From Parabacteroides chongii (GTDB lineage Bacteria; Bacteroidota; Bacteroidia; Bacteroidales; Tannerellaceae), in contig NZ_CP120849.1 in assembly GCF_029581355.1 (NCBI RefSeq), forward strand, positions 1,396,501-1,460,500: DNA of 64,000 nt. Direction: 5' to 3'. A program made the position numbers and the translations under genes. The notes under the pieces were generated by a model that was not told the DNA's origin, ran no database searches, and saw only the letters and a program-made list of their open reading frames with translations. Position 1 is the first letter of the stretch. Each line of letters begins with the position of its first letter. Below are positions 52,617 to 62,692 of the stretch, in pieces.

Positions 52617-54314
52617 TCATTTAGAAAAACTTCTGCAATTAGCTAGGTCCGGATTCAGGTCCAGTTCCCTTTTAGGAACCGGGAAATAGCGCCTGATATC
52701 GTTATCTGTCAAATCCTGCGGGTATACTTTCCATTCAGAGGTATAATCAGCGTTCGGATCTTTCGAATTCTTCTGCCGCCATTCGGATTTCAACTTTATG
52801 GCTGCTATATATTTATTCAGGCGGTCTTTCCATAATCCCATACGGATCAGGTCGGGACGGTGTACGCCTTCATTGTTCAGTTCCAACAGACGTTCATCAC
52901 AAATCGCATCGCGTAATGCCTCTTTCGAAGAATAAGAAGCCAGCGACAAATTATGGGCGTCATCCTGGAATGCACGGCTTCTGATCTGGTTAATCAGGTC
53001 GACAGCTTCTTGTGTCGGACCGTTCAGTTCGTTCAGGATCTCCGCTTTACACAGAATAATATCGGCAAGACGAAGCATCGGCATATTATTCTTGGTATTA
53101 TAATTATAGGTACCCGGGCGAAGATATTTATACTTTTTAGTATAGGAAGCACCCAGCTCGTTAATTGTCTGCGTTTCTGAGTCTGCATATACTGTACCTA
53201 CCTTTTCTATCGATTCTGGGATCTGATAATATCTGGGCTTCGGAGTTGCATCGTTATCATATACATTCCTGAACTGAGTCACCAGCAATTCAGAATAACG
53301 TTCATCTGCCTTATCGAACTTCCAGGTCAGTTCCAAAGGAACGCTGAACAGGTTCCATCCCATATCGTAATCCCACGGAGTAAAGTTCATACCGATGTCG
53401 GAACTACCGGAAGGTATATCCTGACTGGAACGTACGGTAAAAATCAGTTCATTATTATACAAAGTAGCATCTGTTTCCGGGTTGAACACATCCCATACTT
53501 TGGCCTGAAGTGAATAAACACTTCCGTTCAAAGCCAGTACTTCATTCGCATATTCAAGTGCTTTTCTCCATTCGGAAGCATCGTCACCGCCGGATAAACG
53601 GGCACGACCGGCAGCCCGCATATGCAGACGGCATAAGAAACCTGCCGCAGCTCCGTAAGTGGCTCTTCCGGCATCCAGCTTATCACTGTAACTCTGGGGT
53701 AATGCAGCCTTTGCAGCATTCAGGTCTTTATCGATCTGTGTTTCTATCTCTTCTATCGAAGCCGGAGGCAGAATAGCATCTACGGCCACGTCACTGCTAA
53801 TAATCAGCGGAACAGTATAATACAAATCTGTCAGTTGATAATAGGCAAAGCCGCGCATGAAATAAGCTTCTGCCAATAATCTGTTCTTCAATTGTGCAGC
53901 GGCGGCCTCATCATCCCCAAATTCAGCATCAGGAATCTCAGGGATCTTATCGAGTGCGATATTAGCACGGCTGACAATCTTATAATAACCGTTCCAGGAA
54001 GATGCAACATCCTGATTCGTACTCATTTTCAGTTCATTCAACAATTCACAGTCCATTTCTTTCATAAAACAGGCATCTGTCGTCATGTCATTCAGATAGA
54101 AAATCGCCCTGTTGGATACTCCGTGGAGAGGTTCATACATCGAGTTAACAGCAGCCGTTGCATCGTCTTTCGTTTTAAAAGCATTCTCCGACGTCAGTTC
54201 CGAATAAACGACCTCTTCCAACGTGCTTTCACAGGAAGTCATGATGCCTGCCGAAAGAAATGCTGCAGTATATACCAATCCTTTTTTCAATATGTTATTC
54301 ATAACCGTATTCAT
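52617..54314 (-). CDS. SusD/RagB family glycan-binding lipoprotein (PUL C)
   Basis: 565 aa. Lipobox IMTSCESTLEEVVYSELTSE, then the SusD segment NAFKTKDDATAAVNSMYEPL, a TPR-rich middle with the RagB GFAYYQLTDLYYTVPLI turn, and the C-terminal LRLADIILCKAEILNEL, IRSRAF, CDERLLELNNEGVHRPDL. It ends RYFPVPKRELDLNPDLA, the usual SusD tail. The ATG at 54314 directly abuts the SusC stop; the ATG at 54302 is an alternative that gives a more typical signal peptide. Confidence 0.95.
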   Translation of the reverse strand: MNTVMNNILKKGLVYTAAFLSAGIMTSCESTLEEVVYSELTSENAFKTKDDATAAVNSMYEPLHGVSNRAIFYLNDMTTDACFMKEMDCELLNELKMSTNQDVASSWNGYYKIVSRANIALDKIPEIPDAEFGDDEAAAAQLKNRLLAEAYFMRGFAYYQLTDLYYTVPLIISSDVAVDAILPPASIEEIETQIDKDLNAAKAALPQSYSDKLDAGRATYGAAAGFLCRLHMRAAGRARLSGGDDASEWRKALEYANEVLALNGSVYSLQAKVWDVFNPETDATLYNNELIFTVRSSQDIPSGSSDIGMNFTPWDYDMGWNLFSVPLELTWKFDKADERYSELLVTQFRNVYDNDATPKPRYYQIPESIEKVGTVYADSETQTINELGASYTKKYKYLRPGTYNYNTKNNMPMLRLADIILCKAEILNELNGPTQEAVDLINQIRSRAFQDDAHNLSLASYSSKEALRDAICDERLLELNNEGVHRPDLIRMGLWKDRLNKYIAAIKLKSEWRQKNSKDPNADYTSEWKVYPQDLTDNDIRRYFPVPKRELDLNPDLANCRSFSK

Positions 54315-57300
54315 TTAAAAAATTATTTTTGCACCAAAGTTAAACGTCCTGTAAGCAGGATAAGAACTAAAATCGAGCCCCTGTGAAACAGCTTTACCGC
54401 CATTCGTACTTACTTCCGGGTTAAAGCCTGTATAACCGGTTATTGTGAACAGGTTTTGTGCTCCGACAAATACACGCAGATTCTTCACGTATTTATACAT
54501 ATCGCCCCATTTCTTCAAAGGCAGAGAATAACCGACCTCGACATTCTGCAAACGCAGGTAACTAGCGTTTTCTACAAAACGAGAATTAATATAAGAACCG
54601 TATTTGACTCCGGAATCCTTTTTATAGCCATTACGTGGTATTTCATTGGAAGGATTATGTTGAGTCCATCTGTCTTTTGAGTCAATCAAACGATTATCGT
54701 CTTCCAAAACAACTCGTGACAAATTCAACAAGTCGTTCCCGATAGAAGCATCGAAGAAGAAAGAGAAATCAAAATCATAGATCTTGAAGTTATTACCCAA
54801 ACCTAAAATGACATCGGGATTACCATCGCCTATCACTTCACGGTCGTTGATAGTGATCTTTCCATCTCCATCCAGGTCTTTAAATTTCGGGTCTCCGGGA
54901 ACAGCTCCGGGTTGTGCTGCATATGTCTCGCCCGTCTGGATAATACCGTCAAATACATAACCATAAAGTGAACTTAACGGATAACCTTCCTTCAACATTG
55001 CATATTCTTCCCAGTTATACCATCCTTGCGGTCTCACCGTCTCAAAACGGGCTTCTCCCTGGTTCAATTCTAATACTTTATTCTTATTTCGTGAAATATT
55101 GAACGTTGTATTCCAGCTAAAGTTATTATTTACGATATTGTTAGACTTGATAAACAATTCAAATCCTCTGTTCTGTATCTTACCATTATTACCAGTCATA
55201 GTCTGGAAACCACCTGTAGAACTGGATACGGAAATCGGATTCAACAGGTCTTTTGTACGCTTATCGTAATAGTCGAAATTTACCTCAATACGTTTATCCA
55301 ATAAAGAGAAGTCAATACCCAAGTCAAGTTGAGATGTCGATTCCCATTTCAGATCTTTATTTTCCGGGTTGGAAGGATACATACCTTTCACGATCGATCC
55401 GCCTCCCAGATATACGTCTGTCATGGCAAATTTACGCTGTGAAAGGTAATTGCCGATCCCGTCATTACCGGTAACACCATAGCTAGCCCTCAGTTTCAAG
55501 TCGTAGAACAACGGTTTAATGAAACTCATAAAAGGCTCATCACCCAACTGCCATGCAACAGATCCTGAAGGGAAATATCCCCATTTATTGCCCGGACCGA
55601 AATTGGAAGCACCGTCTGCACGGACAGAAGCATTCAGAATATATTTCTGGTTCAGTACATATTCCGCTCTCGCGAAGAAAGAGGTTGTCGTATTATCTTC
55701 TCTGGCAGAGTTAATCCATTGCACTGTCTGGGCAGCTCCCATATTATTAAAAGAGAACTCATCAGTAGAGAAGCCGAATCCCTGCATTCCGTTCTGTTCA
55801 TAAATATGCTTTGTATAAGTTGTACCTGCAACTACTTTTACGTCATGTTTCTCAGTGAATTGCTGGTGCCAAGTCAATAATGCGTCCAGTTGCTGCTTGT
55901 CATTCTTATAATTCCAGATAGTAGCCAAACCGTCATTGGCTTTACCAACATTGGTACTTTTCGGATAATACTTCTGATATTTTTCATTGTCATTGCTATA
56001 TGTATATTGAACACGTGCCGTCAATGATTTCAGAATATCAGCCTCACCATAAAGAGTTATGTACATATTGTTGGTGATATCTTCAAAGTCCACATCGTTC
56101 AACTCACTGAAAATACCCGGTTTTTTCCCTTTTTTCCCAAATACGTCGTCACCGGTAACAGTTGTCAGGGGAGACATCATAAAGATGTTATAAATAACGT
56201 TATCGGTCGTTGTATTGGTTCCCATATTCAGGAAATTCTTATTGGAGCGGGCCATATAAAGATTCGAACCGAAACGGACTCTGTCATTCAATTTATAATC
56301 CATATTCATACGGCCGCTGAAACGATTGAAATTCGTATTTTGCAATACTCCCAGGTCATCCAGATAATTACCCGAAATAGACATGGTCATCTTGTCGCTA
56401 CCTCCGGTAATAGAGAACTGATGGGTCTGTGTCATAGCCGTTCTTGTAGTTGCGTCGATCCAGTCAGTTCCTGCTCCCTTATATTGCAGTTCTTCCTGTG
56501 TATAAGGAGGGTTGCCGGTACTGCCGTTGTCTTCCCACACTTTCATGTTATATCCCATCACATCCTGCGCATCCATCAGCTTCCAGGGATTCTGCAAGTT
56601 CTTTACAGAGGCATTATACGAGTAAGTCACATTGAATGCTCCCTTCGTTCCTTTCTTGGTCGTAATAAGTACAACACCGTTGGCACCGCGTGCACCATAG
56701 ATGGCTGTAGCAGCAGCATCTTTCAGGATCTCGATAGACTGGATATCTTCGGGGTTGATCTGGTTTCCGATCTCTGTCTGGAAACCGTCGATAACATACA
56801 GCGGTTCGTTATTCGAACTAATGGACGAGGCTCCCCTGACACGGATAGAAATACCTCCGCCCGGCTCGGTCGAGTTTTGTTTTACCTGGACACCGGCCGC
56901 ACGTCCTTTTAATAATTGGGCTGTACTGGTCACAACACCCGCTTTTATCTCATCTGTCTTTAATGAAGTAATAGCACCTGCCAAGTCACGTTTACGGGTG
57001 ACACCATATCCTACGACTACCACTTCATCGATATTCATGGCATCTTTCACCAATTTAACGGTCAGATCCGACATACCGCTTTTTACCGGTATGTCCTGCG
57101 TCACCATTCCCAAATAAGAAATGGAGAGAGTTTCACCCACAGAAGCCATAATAGAAAACTTACCGTCCAAATCGGTCGTTTGTCCGGTCGTTGTACCTTT
57201 TACCATTACTGCCGCCCCGATCAATGGCTCCATTGTTTCAGCCTCGAAGACGACTCCGTTTATCTTTTGCTGTGCAAAACCGGCACACCAAACTAAACAT

Positions 57301-57329
57301 AGTAAATACAGAATAACAATTTTCCTCAT
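54315..57329 (-). CDS. SusC/RagA TonB-dependent transporter without STN domain (PUL C)
   Basis: 1004 aa. Signal peptide (LLCLVWCAGFAQ), carboxypeptidase-like domain about 20-95 (NGVVFEAETMEPLIGAAVMV), plug beginning NIDEVVVVGYGVTRKR, the SusC marker EPLYVIDGFQTE, and a barrel ending FGAKIIF. No STN domain precedes it, in contrast to the two other SusC proteins here; this matches control by the hybrid two-component sensor encoded divergently and not by a FecR/sigma pair. Confidence 0.95.
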   Translation of the reverse strand: MRKIVILYLLCLVWCAGFAQQKINGVVFEAETMEPLIGAAVMVKGTTTGQTTDLDGKFSIMASVGETLSISYLGMVTQDIPVKSGMSDLTVKLVKDAMNIDEVVVVGYGVTRKRDLAGAITSLKTDEIKAGVVTSTAQLLKGRAAGVQVKQNSTEPGGGISIRVRGASSISSNNEPLYVIDGFQTEIGNQINPEDIQSIEILKDAAATAIYGARGANGVVLITTKKGTKGAFNVTYSYNASVKNLQNPWKLMDAQDVMGYNMKVWEDNGSTGNPPYTQEELQYKGAGTDWIDATTRTAMTQTHQFSITGGSDKMTMSISGNYLDDLGVLQNTNFNRFSGRMNMDYKLNDRVRFGSNLYMARSNKNFLNMGTNTTTDNVIYNIFMMSPLTTVTGDDVFGKKGKKPGIFSELNDVDFEDITNNMYITLYGEADILKSLTARVQYTYSNDNEKYQKYYPKSTNVGKANDGLATIWNYKNDKQQLDALLTWHQQFTEKHDVKVVAGTTYTKHIYEQNGMQGFGFSTDEFSFNNMGAAQTVQWINSAREDNTTTSFFARAEYVLNQKYILNASVRADGASNFGPGNKWGYFPSGSVAWQLGDEPFMSFIKPLFYDLKLRASYGVTGNDGIGNYLSQRKFAMTDVYLGGGSIVKGMYPSNPENKDLKWESTSQLDLGIDFSLLDKRIEVNFDYYDKRTKDLLNPISVSSSTGGFQTMTGNNGKIQNRGFELFIKSNNIVNNNFSWNTTFNISRNKNKVLELNQGEARFETVRPQGWYNWEEYAMLKEGYPLSSLYGYVFDGIIQTGETYAAQPGAVPGDPKFKDLDGDGKITINDREVIGDGNPDVILGLGNNFKIYDFDFSFFFDASIGNDLLNLSRVVLEDDNRLIDSKDRWTQHNPSNEIPRNGYKKDSGVKYGSYINSRFVENASYLRLQNVEVGYSLPLKKWGDMYKYVKNLRVFVGAQNLFTITGYTGFNPEVSTNGGKAVSQGLDFSSYPAYRTFNFGAKIIF

Positions 57330-57425
57330 AAGAATTTCAATTTAAGATTTATACCAAGGAACATTTCCTACACAGATCTAAGATTGTAAAATTTAATTAT
57401 TTTATGTATATAATCTACACACCGG

Positions 57426-57433
57426 CAAAAGTA
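57426..57433 (-). promoter_or_regulatory. Candidate -7 element of the PUL C susC promoter
   Basis: TACTTTTG on the minus strand fits TAnnTTTG and implies a leader of about 90 nt before the SusC start. The -33 box is not at standard spacing, as expected for a promoter that needs an activator such as the hybrid sensor. Confidence 0.4.
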
Positions 57434-57561
57434 TCGGGTCTTGTACAAAAAGACATCAAATCCTGTCTAAATCTAATCCTCTATTGTCTATTTCCACAGA
57501 CGAAGCCTAATAATAAGGGTTTACACAAAATATTTCCGGATATTTATATAGGAGAAACTTA

Positions 57562-57591
57562 TTTGAAAATTAATATTAAAATATATCTTTG
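57562..57591 (+). promoter_or_regulatory. Promoter of the hybrid two-component sensor gene
   Basis: TTTG at 57562-57565 and TATCTTTG at 57584-57591 are separated by 18 bp, a near-ideal Bacteroidetes -33/-7 pair. The implied start near 57598 leaves a leader of about 10 nt, with GGAG at 57601-57604 before the ATG. Confidence 0.7.
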
Positions 57592-57607
57592 CATTAAATA
57601 GGAGACG

Positions 57608-60600
57608 ATGAGTAAACATTTTATTACACTTATATTTTGTTTATTCTCTATATGCGGATATATCAATAGGGGTTGGTGCAACAACACGAATTACTATTTT
57701 AAACAGATCGCTATAGAGAACGGGCTATCACAGTCCAGTATCAACAGTATCCTATGCGATCGGAAAGGCATGTTGTGGATCGGAACCAAAGCCGGGCTGA
57801 ATTGTTTCGACCAATATGAACTAAAAAATTATTTTAACGACAAAGAGAATCCACGCTCTTTACCGGGTAATTTTATCAATTTCATCGCAGAAGACCAGGA
57901 TGGTCATATATGGGTATCGACGAATAACGGCGTCGCACTTTATAATCCAGAGAACAATTCTTTCGATCTGCTTATAAAAGAAAAAGCGTTTTGTTATCTG
58001 AATGTCCCGGACCAGCTTCTCATAGGGACAACAAACGCGATCTACAAATATGACCAGAATAGCAAACAGATCGGAAAGGTCGATTTCCAGCCGGACCATC
58101 AATCCTATTACGAGATCATCAAATTACTTTCCCTGAGCGATCATACGGTTCTTGTTGCGACCAAGAACTACGGCCTGTTTACTTATGACCTGCAGACCGA
58201 CAAGATTGAGAAACTCCCTTATGCCGACTATACAGCCATGCTGGACGTTTATATGGGATCAGACGGATACATTTATTTGTCTACTTACAATCAGGGGTTG
58301 TTCTGCTTCAGCCTCAACGGAAAACAGATCGCCCATTATACCACTCAGAACTCCCGGTTAAGTAATAACATTATCCTTTGTATTCTGGAAAAAGAAGGGA
58401 ATATCTGGTTGGGTACCGACGGCGGAGGTATCAATATCCTTAATCCGGAGACCCAGGAGATCAGTTGTATCAAACACATACCGGGAGATGCCGGTTCATT
58501 ACCGGTCAATTCGATCACAGTCCTTTACAAAGACAGCGAAAACAACCTGTGGGCAGGCAGTGTCAGAGGTGGTATCTTCGGAATAAAAGAGACATATATA
58601 AAAACATATAAAGATGTAGCGCTTAACAATACAAACGGATTGAGTGAAAAAGCTATTATCAGTCTGCATGAAGATGAGGACAGCATTTTATGGATCGGCA
58701 CCGACGGCGGAGGCATAAACCAGTACAATCCTTTCACCGGACAGTTTAAACATTATCCTTCCACCTATGGAGACAAAGTGGCCTCGATAACCTCTTTATC
58801 TTCCTCTGAATTGTTGGTTTCCTTGTACAGCAAAGAAGTCTTCCGATTCGACAAGAAAACCGGAGAATACAAGCCTTTTACGATCATCGACAGAGAGACC
58901 AATTTGGAAGAATGTTATTCCGGATATATGGCACTCACCCATCAGATCTCGCCAAATAAGATCTATATATTATCACAAAATGCACGTATATACAACCCGG
59001 AAACAAAACAGTTCTCTCAGTTAAAGATGGATGAGAAAAGGATAAACCAGGGAGCTCTTAACCTGGTTTACGCGGACGACTCTCTGGCTTATCTGATCAA
59101 AGAACATTATGTACTGGAAGCCCTGCAGGAAAATGACAGCATACGGATCATATTCAGCGTAGACCCTTCCGAAACAATCCATTCACTTTCGTATGACCAA
59201 AAAGGGACTTTCTGGATAGGGAGCGACCAAGGACTCAGTTATTACAATAAAAAAGAAAAGGTTTTGCATAGAGTGGAAACCAAACTGTTCAACAATATAA
59301 CGCAGCTGTTCCTCGACAATCAGGGGAGACTTTGGATATGTGCTCAAAATATGCTTTTCTCTTATGTGATAAATGAGAACAGATTCGTTGTCTGGAGTGA
59401 ATCGGACGGTTTCTCTCCCAACGAAATATTGTTCATGTACCAGAAACCTTCAAAAACAAATAACATCTATCTGGCCGGGACGAACGGACTAGTGAAAATA
59501 GACAAGAATATTTCCTACAGTGATAAGTTCCAGCCTCAGATAGAACTGACAGATATCATCTTTAACGGCCGTTCATATATGAACCAGTTCGATGAAAAAG
59601 AAAAGAAGATATATATTCCCTGGGACTATACTTCCTTATCCATCACCATCAATCTGAACGAGAAAGACGTATTCCGTAAAGCACTGTTCCGGTACAGCAT
59701 AGCCGGGCTTAATAACCAGTATATAGAATCGTACAACCATAAACTGGAATTACCAGCACTGAACCCAGGCAGTTACTCCGTTCTGGTATCATGCAATACG
59801 AAAAGCGGTATCTGGAGCCAGCCGGTAAAAGTGGCAACACTACATATAACTCCTCCCTGGTATAAAAGCAACTGGTTTATTTTCAGTATGATCCTTTTGT
59901 TTTTCTCTTTGCTGTCCGCCACTGTCCATTTGATCATCAGGAAAAAAGAAAACAAACTGAAATGGGAAATGAAGGAGCATGAGCAAACAGTCAATGAGGA
60001 AAAAATACGTTTCCTGGTTAATATCAGCCATGAACTAAGGACTCCGTTAACCTTGATCTATGCTCCTTTGAAGCGGCTTATCGACAAGAGTAATGACAAA
60101 TTAAAACCGGAGTTGATCAGGGAACAGTTAAACAACATATACAAACAGACCCGCCAAATGAAGAATATCATCAATATGGTACTCGACTTGAACCGGATCA
60201 AAACAGGAGAAGAACCCCTGCAAAAGCTGCCTCATCTTCTGAATGAATGGGTACGTTCGGTCTGCGAAGATTTCAGGAACGAATGTGAAGAAAAGAAGAT
60301 CGACCTGCAATATCAACTGGACAATGCGATCGAATATATTTGGTTCGACGAATGGAAATGCCAGATCATCCTTTCCAACCTGCTTATGAATGCCTTAAAA
60401 TTCAGTGATACCCAAACAGAGATAATAATATCTACCCGATTGATAAACAACGTTGTCAGAATATCCGTCAAAGATCAGGGCATCGGTTTGCAGAATGTCG
60501 ATTCCAATAAACTATTCAGCCGCTTCTACCAGGGAGAACATAATAAAAGCGGTAGTGGTATCGGCCTTTCCTACGCGAAGATACTAATAGAAATGCACGG

Positions 60601-61576
60601 AGGAAATATCAGTGCTTACAATAATACTGACAAAGGGGCTACATTCTATTATGAGCTGCCGGTTTTAACAGATACATCTTTATCTGAGGATATAATGAAT
60701 AAAAATAACAGTGAGAATATATCTATACCGGTAGATATATCGTCCGTCGATATATCTTGTTCAAATTATTCCATACTGATCGTCGAAGATAAGCAAGAGC
60801 TTCGTTCTTTCCTCAAAGATTCTTTCAAAAACCTGTTCAAGCATATTTATACAGCCGAAGATGGTGTAGTAGCATTGGAGATCACAAAATTCAAACAGCC
60901 GGATATCATCGTAAGTGACGTAATGATGCCACGTATGGATGGTTATCAACTCTGTAAAAACATCAAAAGTAATGTCGAAATCAGCCATATCCCTATTATC
61001 CTGCTTACAGCCAAATGTGATCAGGACAGTACCTCTACCGGTTATAAACTAGGAGCTGATTTTTATCTGTCAAAGCCATTTGAACTGGACTTCCTGCTTA
61101 CCCTCATTGTTAATTTACTCAAAGGCAGAGAAGCTATCAAACAGAAATACAAAGAAAAAACAACTACCATCCTACCCCAAGATTCGACCATCAGCAATGC
61201 AGATGAAACTTTCATGGTCAAATTAAATAACTTAATCAATAACAATCTTTCAAATCCCGATCTGGATGTAAAATTCTTGATAGCGAATATGGCTATGAGT
61301 CGCGCTTCATTATATAACAAAGTAAAAGTTCTTACGGATATGGGAGTAAATGATTACATCAACCAGCTACGAATAGAAAAGGCATCGTCTTTGCTAATTC
61401 ACTCCGATCTGAGTATTTCCGAGATATCGTTTGAAGTAGGTTTTACCTATCAACGGTATTTCAGTACTATTTTCAAACAGATAAAAGGGGTAACTCCCAG
61501 CCAGTTTAAAGAAGAAAATAGAAAAAATAACATAGTCCAACAAGAACTAAGGTTAAAAGGGAGCTTCTGGATATAA
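57608..61576 (+). CDS. Hybrid two-component system sensor/regulator (HTCS) of PUL C
   Basis: 1322 aa single-protein signalling system in the inner membrane. Signal peptide 1-24. A periplasmic sensor of two seven-bladed propellers made of Reg_prop repeats (for example ILCDRKGMLWIGTKAG, ILEKEGNIWLGTDGGGI) runs to about 640, then a Y_Y_Y domain at about 672-745 and a membrane helix at about 755-777. Cytoplasmic part: HisKA with phospho-acceptor His808 (NISHELRTPL), HATPase about 905-1020 (KDQGIGL and GSGIGLS), receiver 1055-1172 with Asp1104 and Lys1156, AraC-type HTH about 1205-1305. Oligosaccharide binding to the propeller should activate the divergent SusC operon. The last 11 codons form one arm of a 34-bp inverted repeat. 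Confidence 0.96.
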   Translation: MSKHFITLIFCLFSICGYINRGWCNNTNYYFKQIAIENGLSQSSINSILCDRKGMLWIGTKAGLNCFDQYELKNYFNDKENPRSLPGNFINFIAEDQDGHIWVSTNNGVALYNPENNSFDLLIKEKAFCYLNVPDQLLIGTTNAIYKYDQNSKQIGKVDFQPDHQSYYEIIKLLSLSDHTVLVATKNYGLFTYDLQTDKIEKLPYADYTAMLDVYMGSDGYIYLSTYNQGLFCFSLNGKQIAHYTTQNSRLSNNIILCILEKEGNIWLGTDGGGINILNPETQEISCIKHIPGDAGSLPVNSITVLYKDSENNLWAGSVRGGIFGIKETYIKTYKDVALNNTNGLSEKAIISLHEDEDSILWIGTDGGGINQYNPFTGQFKHYPSTYGDKVASITSLSSSELLVSLYSKEVFRFDKKTGEYKPFTIIDRETNLEECYSGYMALTHQISPNKIYILSQNARIYNPETKQFSQLKMDEKRINQGALNLVYADDSLAYLIKEHYVLEALQENDSIRIIFSVDPSETIHSLSYDQKGTFWIGSDQGLSYYNKKEKVLHRVETKLFNNITQLFLDNQGRLWICAQNMLFSYVINENRFVVWSESDGFSPNEILFMYQKPSKTNNIYLAGTNGLVKIDKNISYSDKFQPQIELTDIIFNGRSYMNQFDEKEKKIYIPWDYTSLSITINLNEKDVFRKALFRYSIAGLNNQYIESYNHKLELPALNPGSYSVLVSCNTKSGIWSQPVKVATLHITPPWYKSNWFIFSMILLFFSLLSATVHLIIRKKENKLKWEMKEHEQTVNEEKIRFLVNISHELRTPLTLIYAPLKRLIDKSNDKLKPELIREQLNNIYKQTRQMKNIINMVLDLNRIKTGEEPLQKLPHLLNEWVRSVCEDFRNECEEKKIDLQYQLDNAIEYIWFDEWKCQIILSNLLMNALKFSDTQTEIIISTRLINNVVRISVKDQGIGLQNVDSNKLFSRFYQGEHNKSGSGIGLSYAKILIEMHGGNISAYNNTDKGATFYYELPVLTDTSLSEDIMNKNNSENISIPVDISSVDISCSNYSILIVEDKQELRSFLKDSFKNLFKHIYTAEDGVVALEITKFKQPDIIVSDVMMPRMDGYQLCKNIKSNVEISHIPIILLTAKCDQDSTSTGYKLGADFYLSKPFELDFLLTLIVNLLKGREAIKQKYKEKTTTILPQDSTISNADETFMVKLNNLINNNLSNPDLDVKFLIANMAMSRASLYNKVKVLTDMGVNDYINQLRIEKASSLLIHSDLSISEISFEVGFTYQRYFSTIFKQIKGVTPSQFKEENRKNNIVQQELRLKGSFWI

Positions 61577-61689
61577 GAACCGGATAAACAATAATTTTGA
61601 AACTAAAATAAGAATAAAAACAACTATGCTGCCCTTTTTTTGGGCATTTGCATACTCCAGAAGCTCCCTTTTAACCTTAGTTCTTGTTG
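61538..61689. repeat. 34-bp perfect inverted repeat spanning the HTCS 3' end
   Basis: Arm 1 (61538-61571) encodes the last residues of the sensor; arm 2 (61656-61689) is its exact reverse complement in the gap downstream. The 84-bp spacer contains the HTCS stop codon, a plus-strand TAATTTTG (-7 consensus) at 61592-61599, and a TGCCC/GGGCA hairpin with a seven-T loop. Beyond the arms the match ends at once. It could be an invertible segment, a recombination scar or an mRNA 3' structure; sequence alone does not decide. Confidence 0.85.
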
Positions 61690-61720
61690 ATCTATGGTAA
61701 AAACAACAAATACCCACATA

Positions 61721-61756
61721 GAAAATGCGCTGTCACCTTTTTCAGCGACAGCGCAT
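61721..61756 (-). terminator. Terminator of the DUF3108-like gene
   Basis: A 10-bp perfect stem (61725-61734 with 61747-61756) has a 12-nt loop and is followed on the minus strand by TTTTCTATG. It lies 40 bp after the stop at 61796. It may also serve plus-strand transcripts leaving the sensor gene. Confidence 0.65.
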
Positions 61757-61795
61757 CCACTTAAACCGGTCAAACAATTCCAAAAGGAATATATC

Positions 61796-62491
61796 TTATT
61801 TCACTTCTTCAAGGACAGAATATGACTGCAATACATTGTTATTATTGTATTGTTCGGTACGAACTACCCCGATATTAGGAGCATACCATTCATAGCCGTA
61901 ACCTTCGATCGTTTCTTTAGGAGAACGTGATTTGATTTTAAATTTTACTTTCGTACAGTCGAATGTACCTGCCGGAGTAGTGATCTCTTCTGTCTTCACA
62001 TATTCACGATCGTAAATAGAAACGTTCTTTCTGTCTTTCCGATTCTTCTTTGAATAAATGTTGATCACTGCATCATCGAAATATACATCATCCGAAGAAG
62101 CTCCTTTCGATACACTCGGATAATTGATCACGGCATCGGTAGCTGCCACTGCGGTATTCGTTGTAGAGACAAAAGACGGATTTGTAAGGACCTCCTTCAT
62201 ATCCATAAAAAATTCACCATCCTGGCAAAAAGCCTCCAACTCACCTTTGTCGACAACCGTACCGCTATTGTTTGTGAATACGTAATCGGCTTCGACTTCC
62301 AGCCCGCCTTGTTTGTTTTCTACCTCATCCACAACATAAGTCATCACTCCTGACAGGTTGCCTTTGCCATCATAACTCTTTTTTACTAGTTTAGTACCTT
62401 TTGTCGTAGGAAAAAAGAATGTACAATCTTGTGCCATCGCCCCGCCTGCCAACATGGAGGCTAAAGCTAACAGTAAAACTTTAGATTTCAT
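61796..62491 (-). CDS. Secreted DUF3108-like protein
   Basis: 231 aa with a cleavable signal peptide (LLALASMLAGGAMAQ). The mature part is a beta-rich domain of about 210 residues with the pattern YVKTEEITTPAGTFDCTKVK and GYGYEWYAPNIGVVRTEQY, resembling DUF3108/TapB-like periplasmic proteins that are single copy in many Bacteroidales. Function unknown. It stands alone between PUL C and nadB and has its own terminator. Confidence 0.72.
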   Translation of the reverse strand: MKSKVLLLALASMLAGGAMAQDCTFFFPTTKGTKLVKKSYDGKGNLSGVMTYVVDEVENKQGGLEVEADYVFTNNSGTVVDKGELEAFCQDGEFFMDMKEVLTNPSFVSTTNTAVAATDAVINYPSVSKGASSDDVYFDDAVINIYSKKNRKDRKNVSIYDREYVKTEEITTPAGTFDCTKVKFKIKSRSPKETIEGYGYEWYAPNIGVVRTEQYNNNNVLQSYSVLEEVK

Positions 62492-62662
62492 TTTTATAAC
62501 GTTTAAGTATTAATAATAAGCCGGATATCCAATGCGTAGTTAAAACAGGAGAAGCCTTCGAATGTTTATGGCTTTTCTTTTAAAAATAATAAAAGAATAA
62601 GTATTTCGGGAGTTTTTAACCGAAAGGCTGCCGGGAATGGTACAACCATAAAAGTTAATTCC

Positions 62663-62670
62663 TAACTTTG
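62663..62670 (+). promoter_or_regulatory. -7 element of the nadB promoter
   Basis: TAACTTTG fits TAnnTTTG, 22 bp before the nadB ATG at 62693. No TTTG at the -33 spacing. Confidence 0.5.
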
Positions 62671-62692
62671 GCGCTCTAAACAGTAATGTCTT

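Noticed and set aside
61629-61645. Intrinsic terminator made of TGCCC and GGGCA
   Set aside because: The T run is in the loop and not after the stem, so it does not have terminator form; it is reported only as part of the 34-bp repeat spacer.
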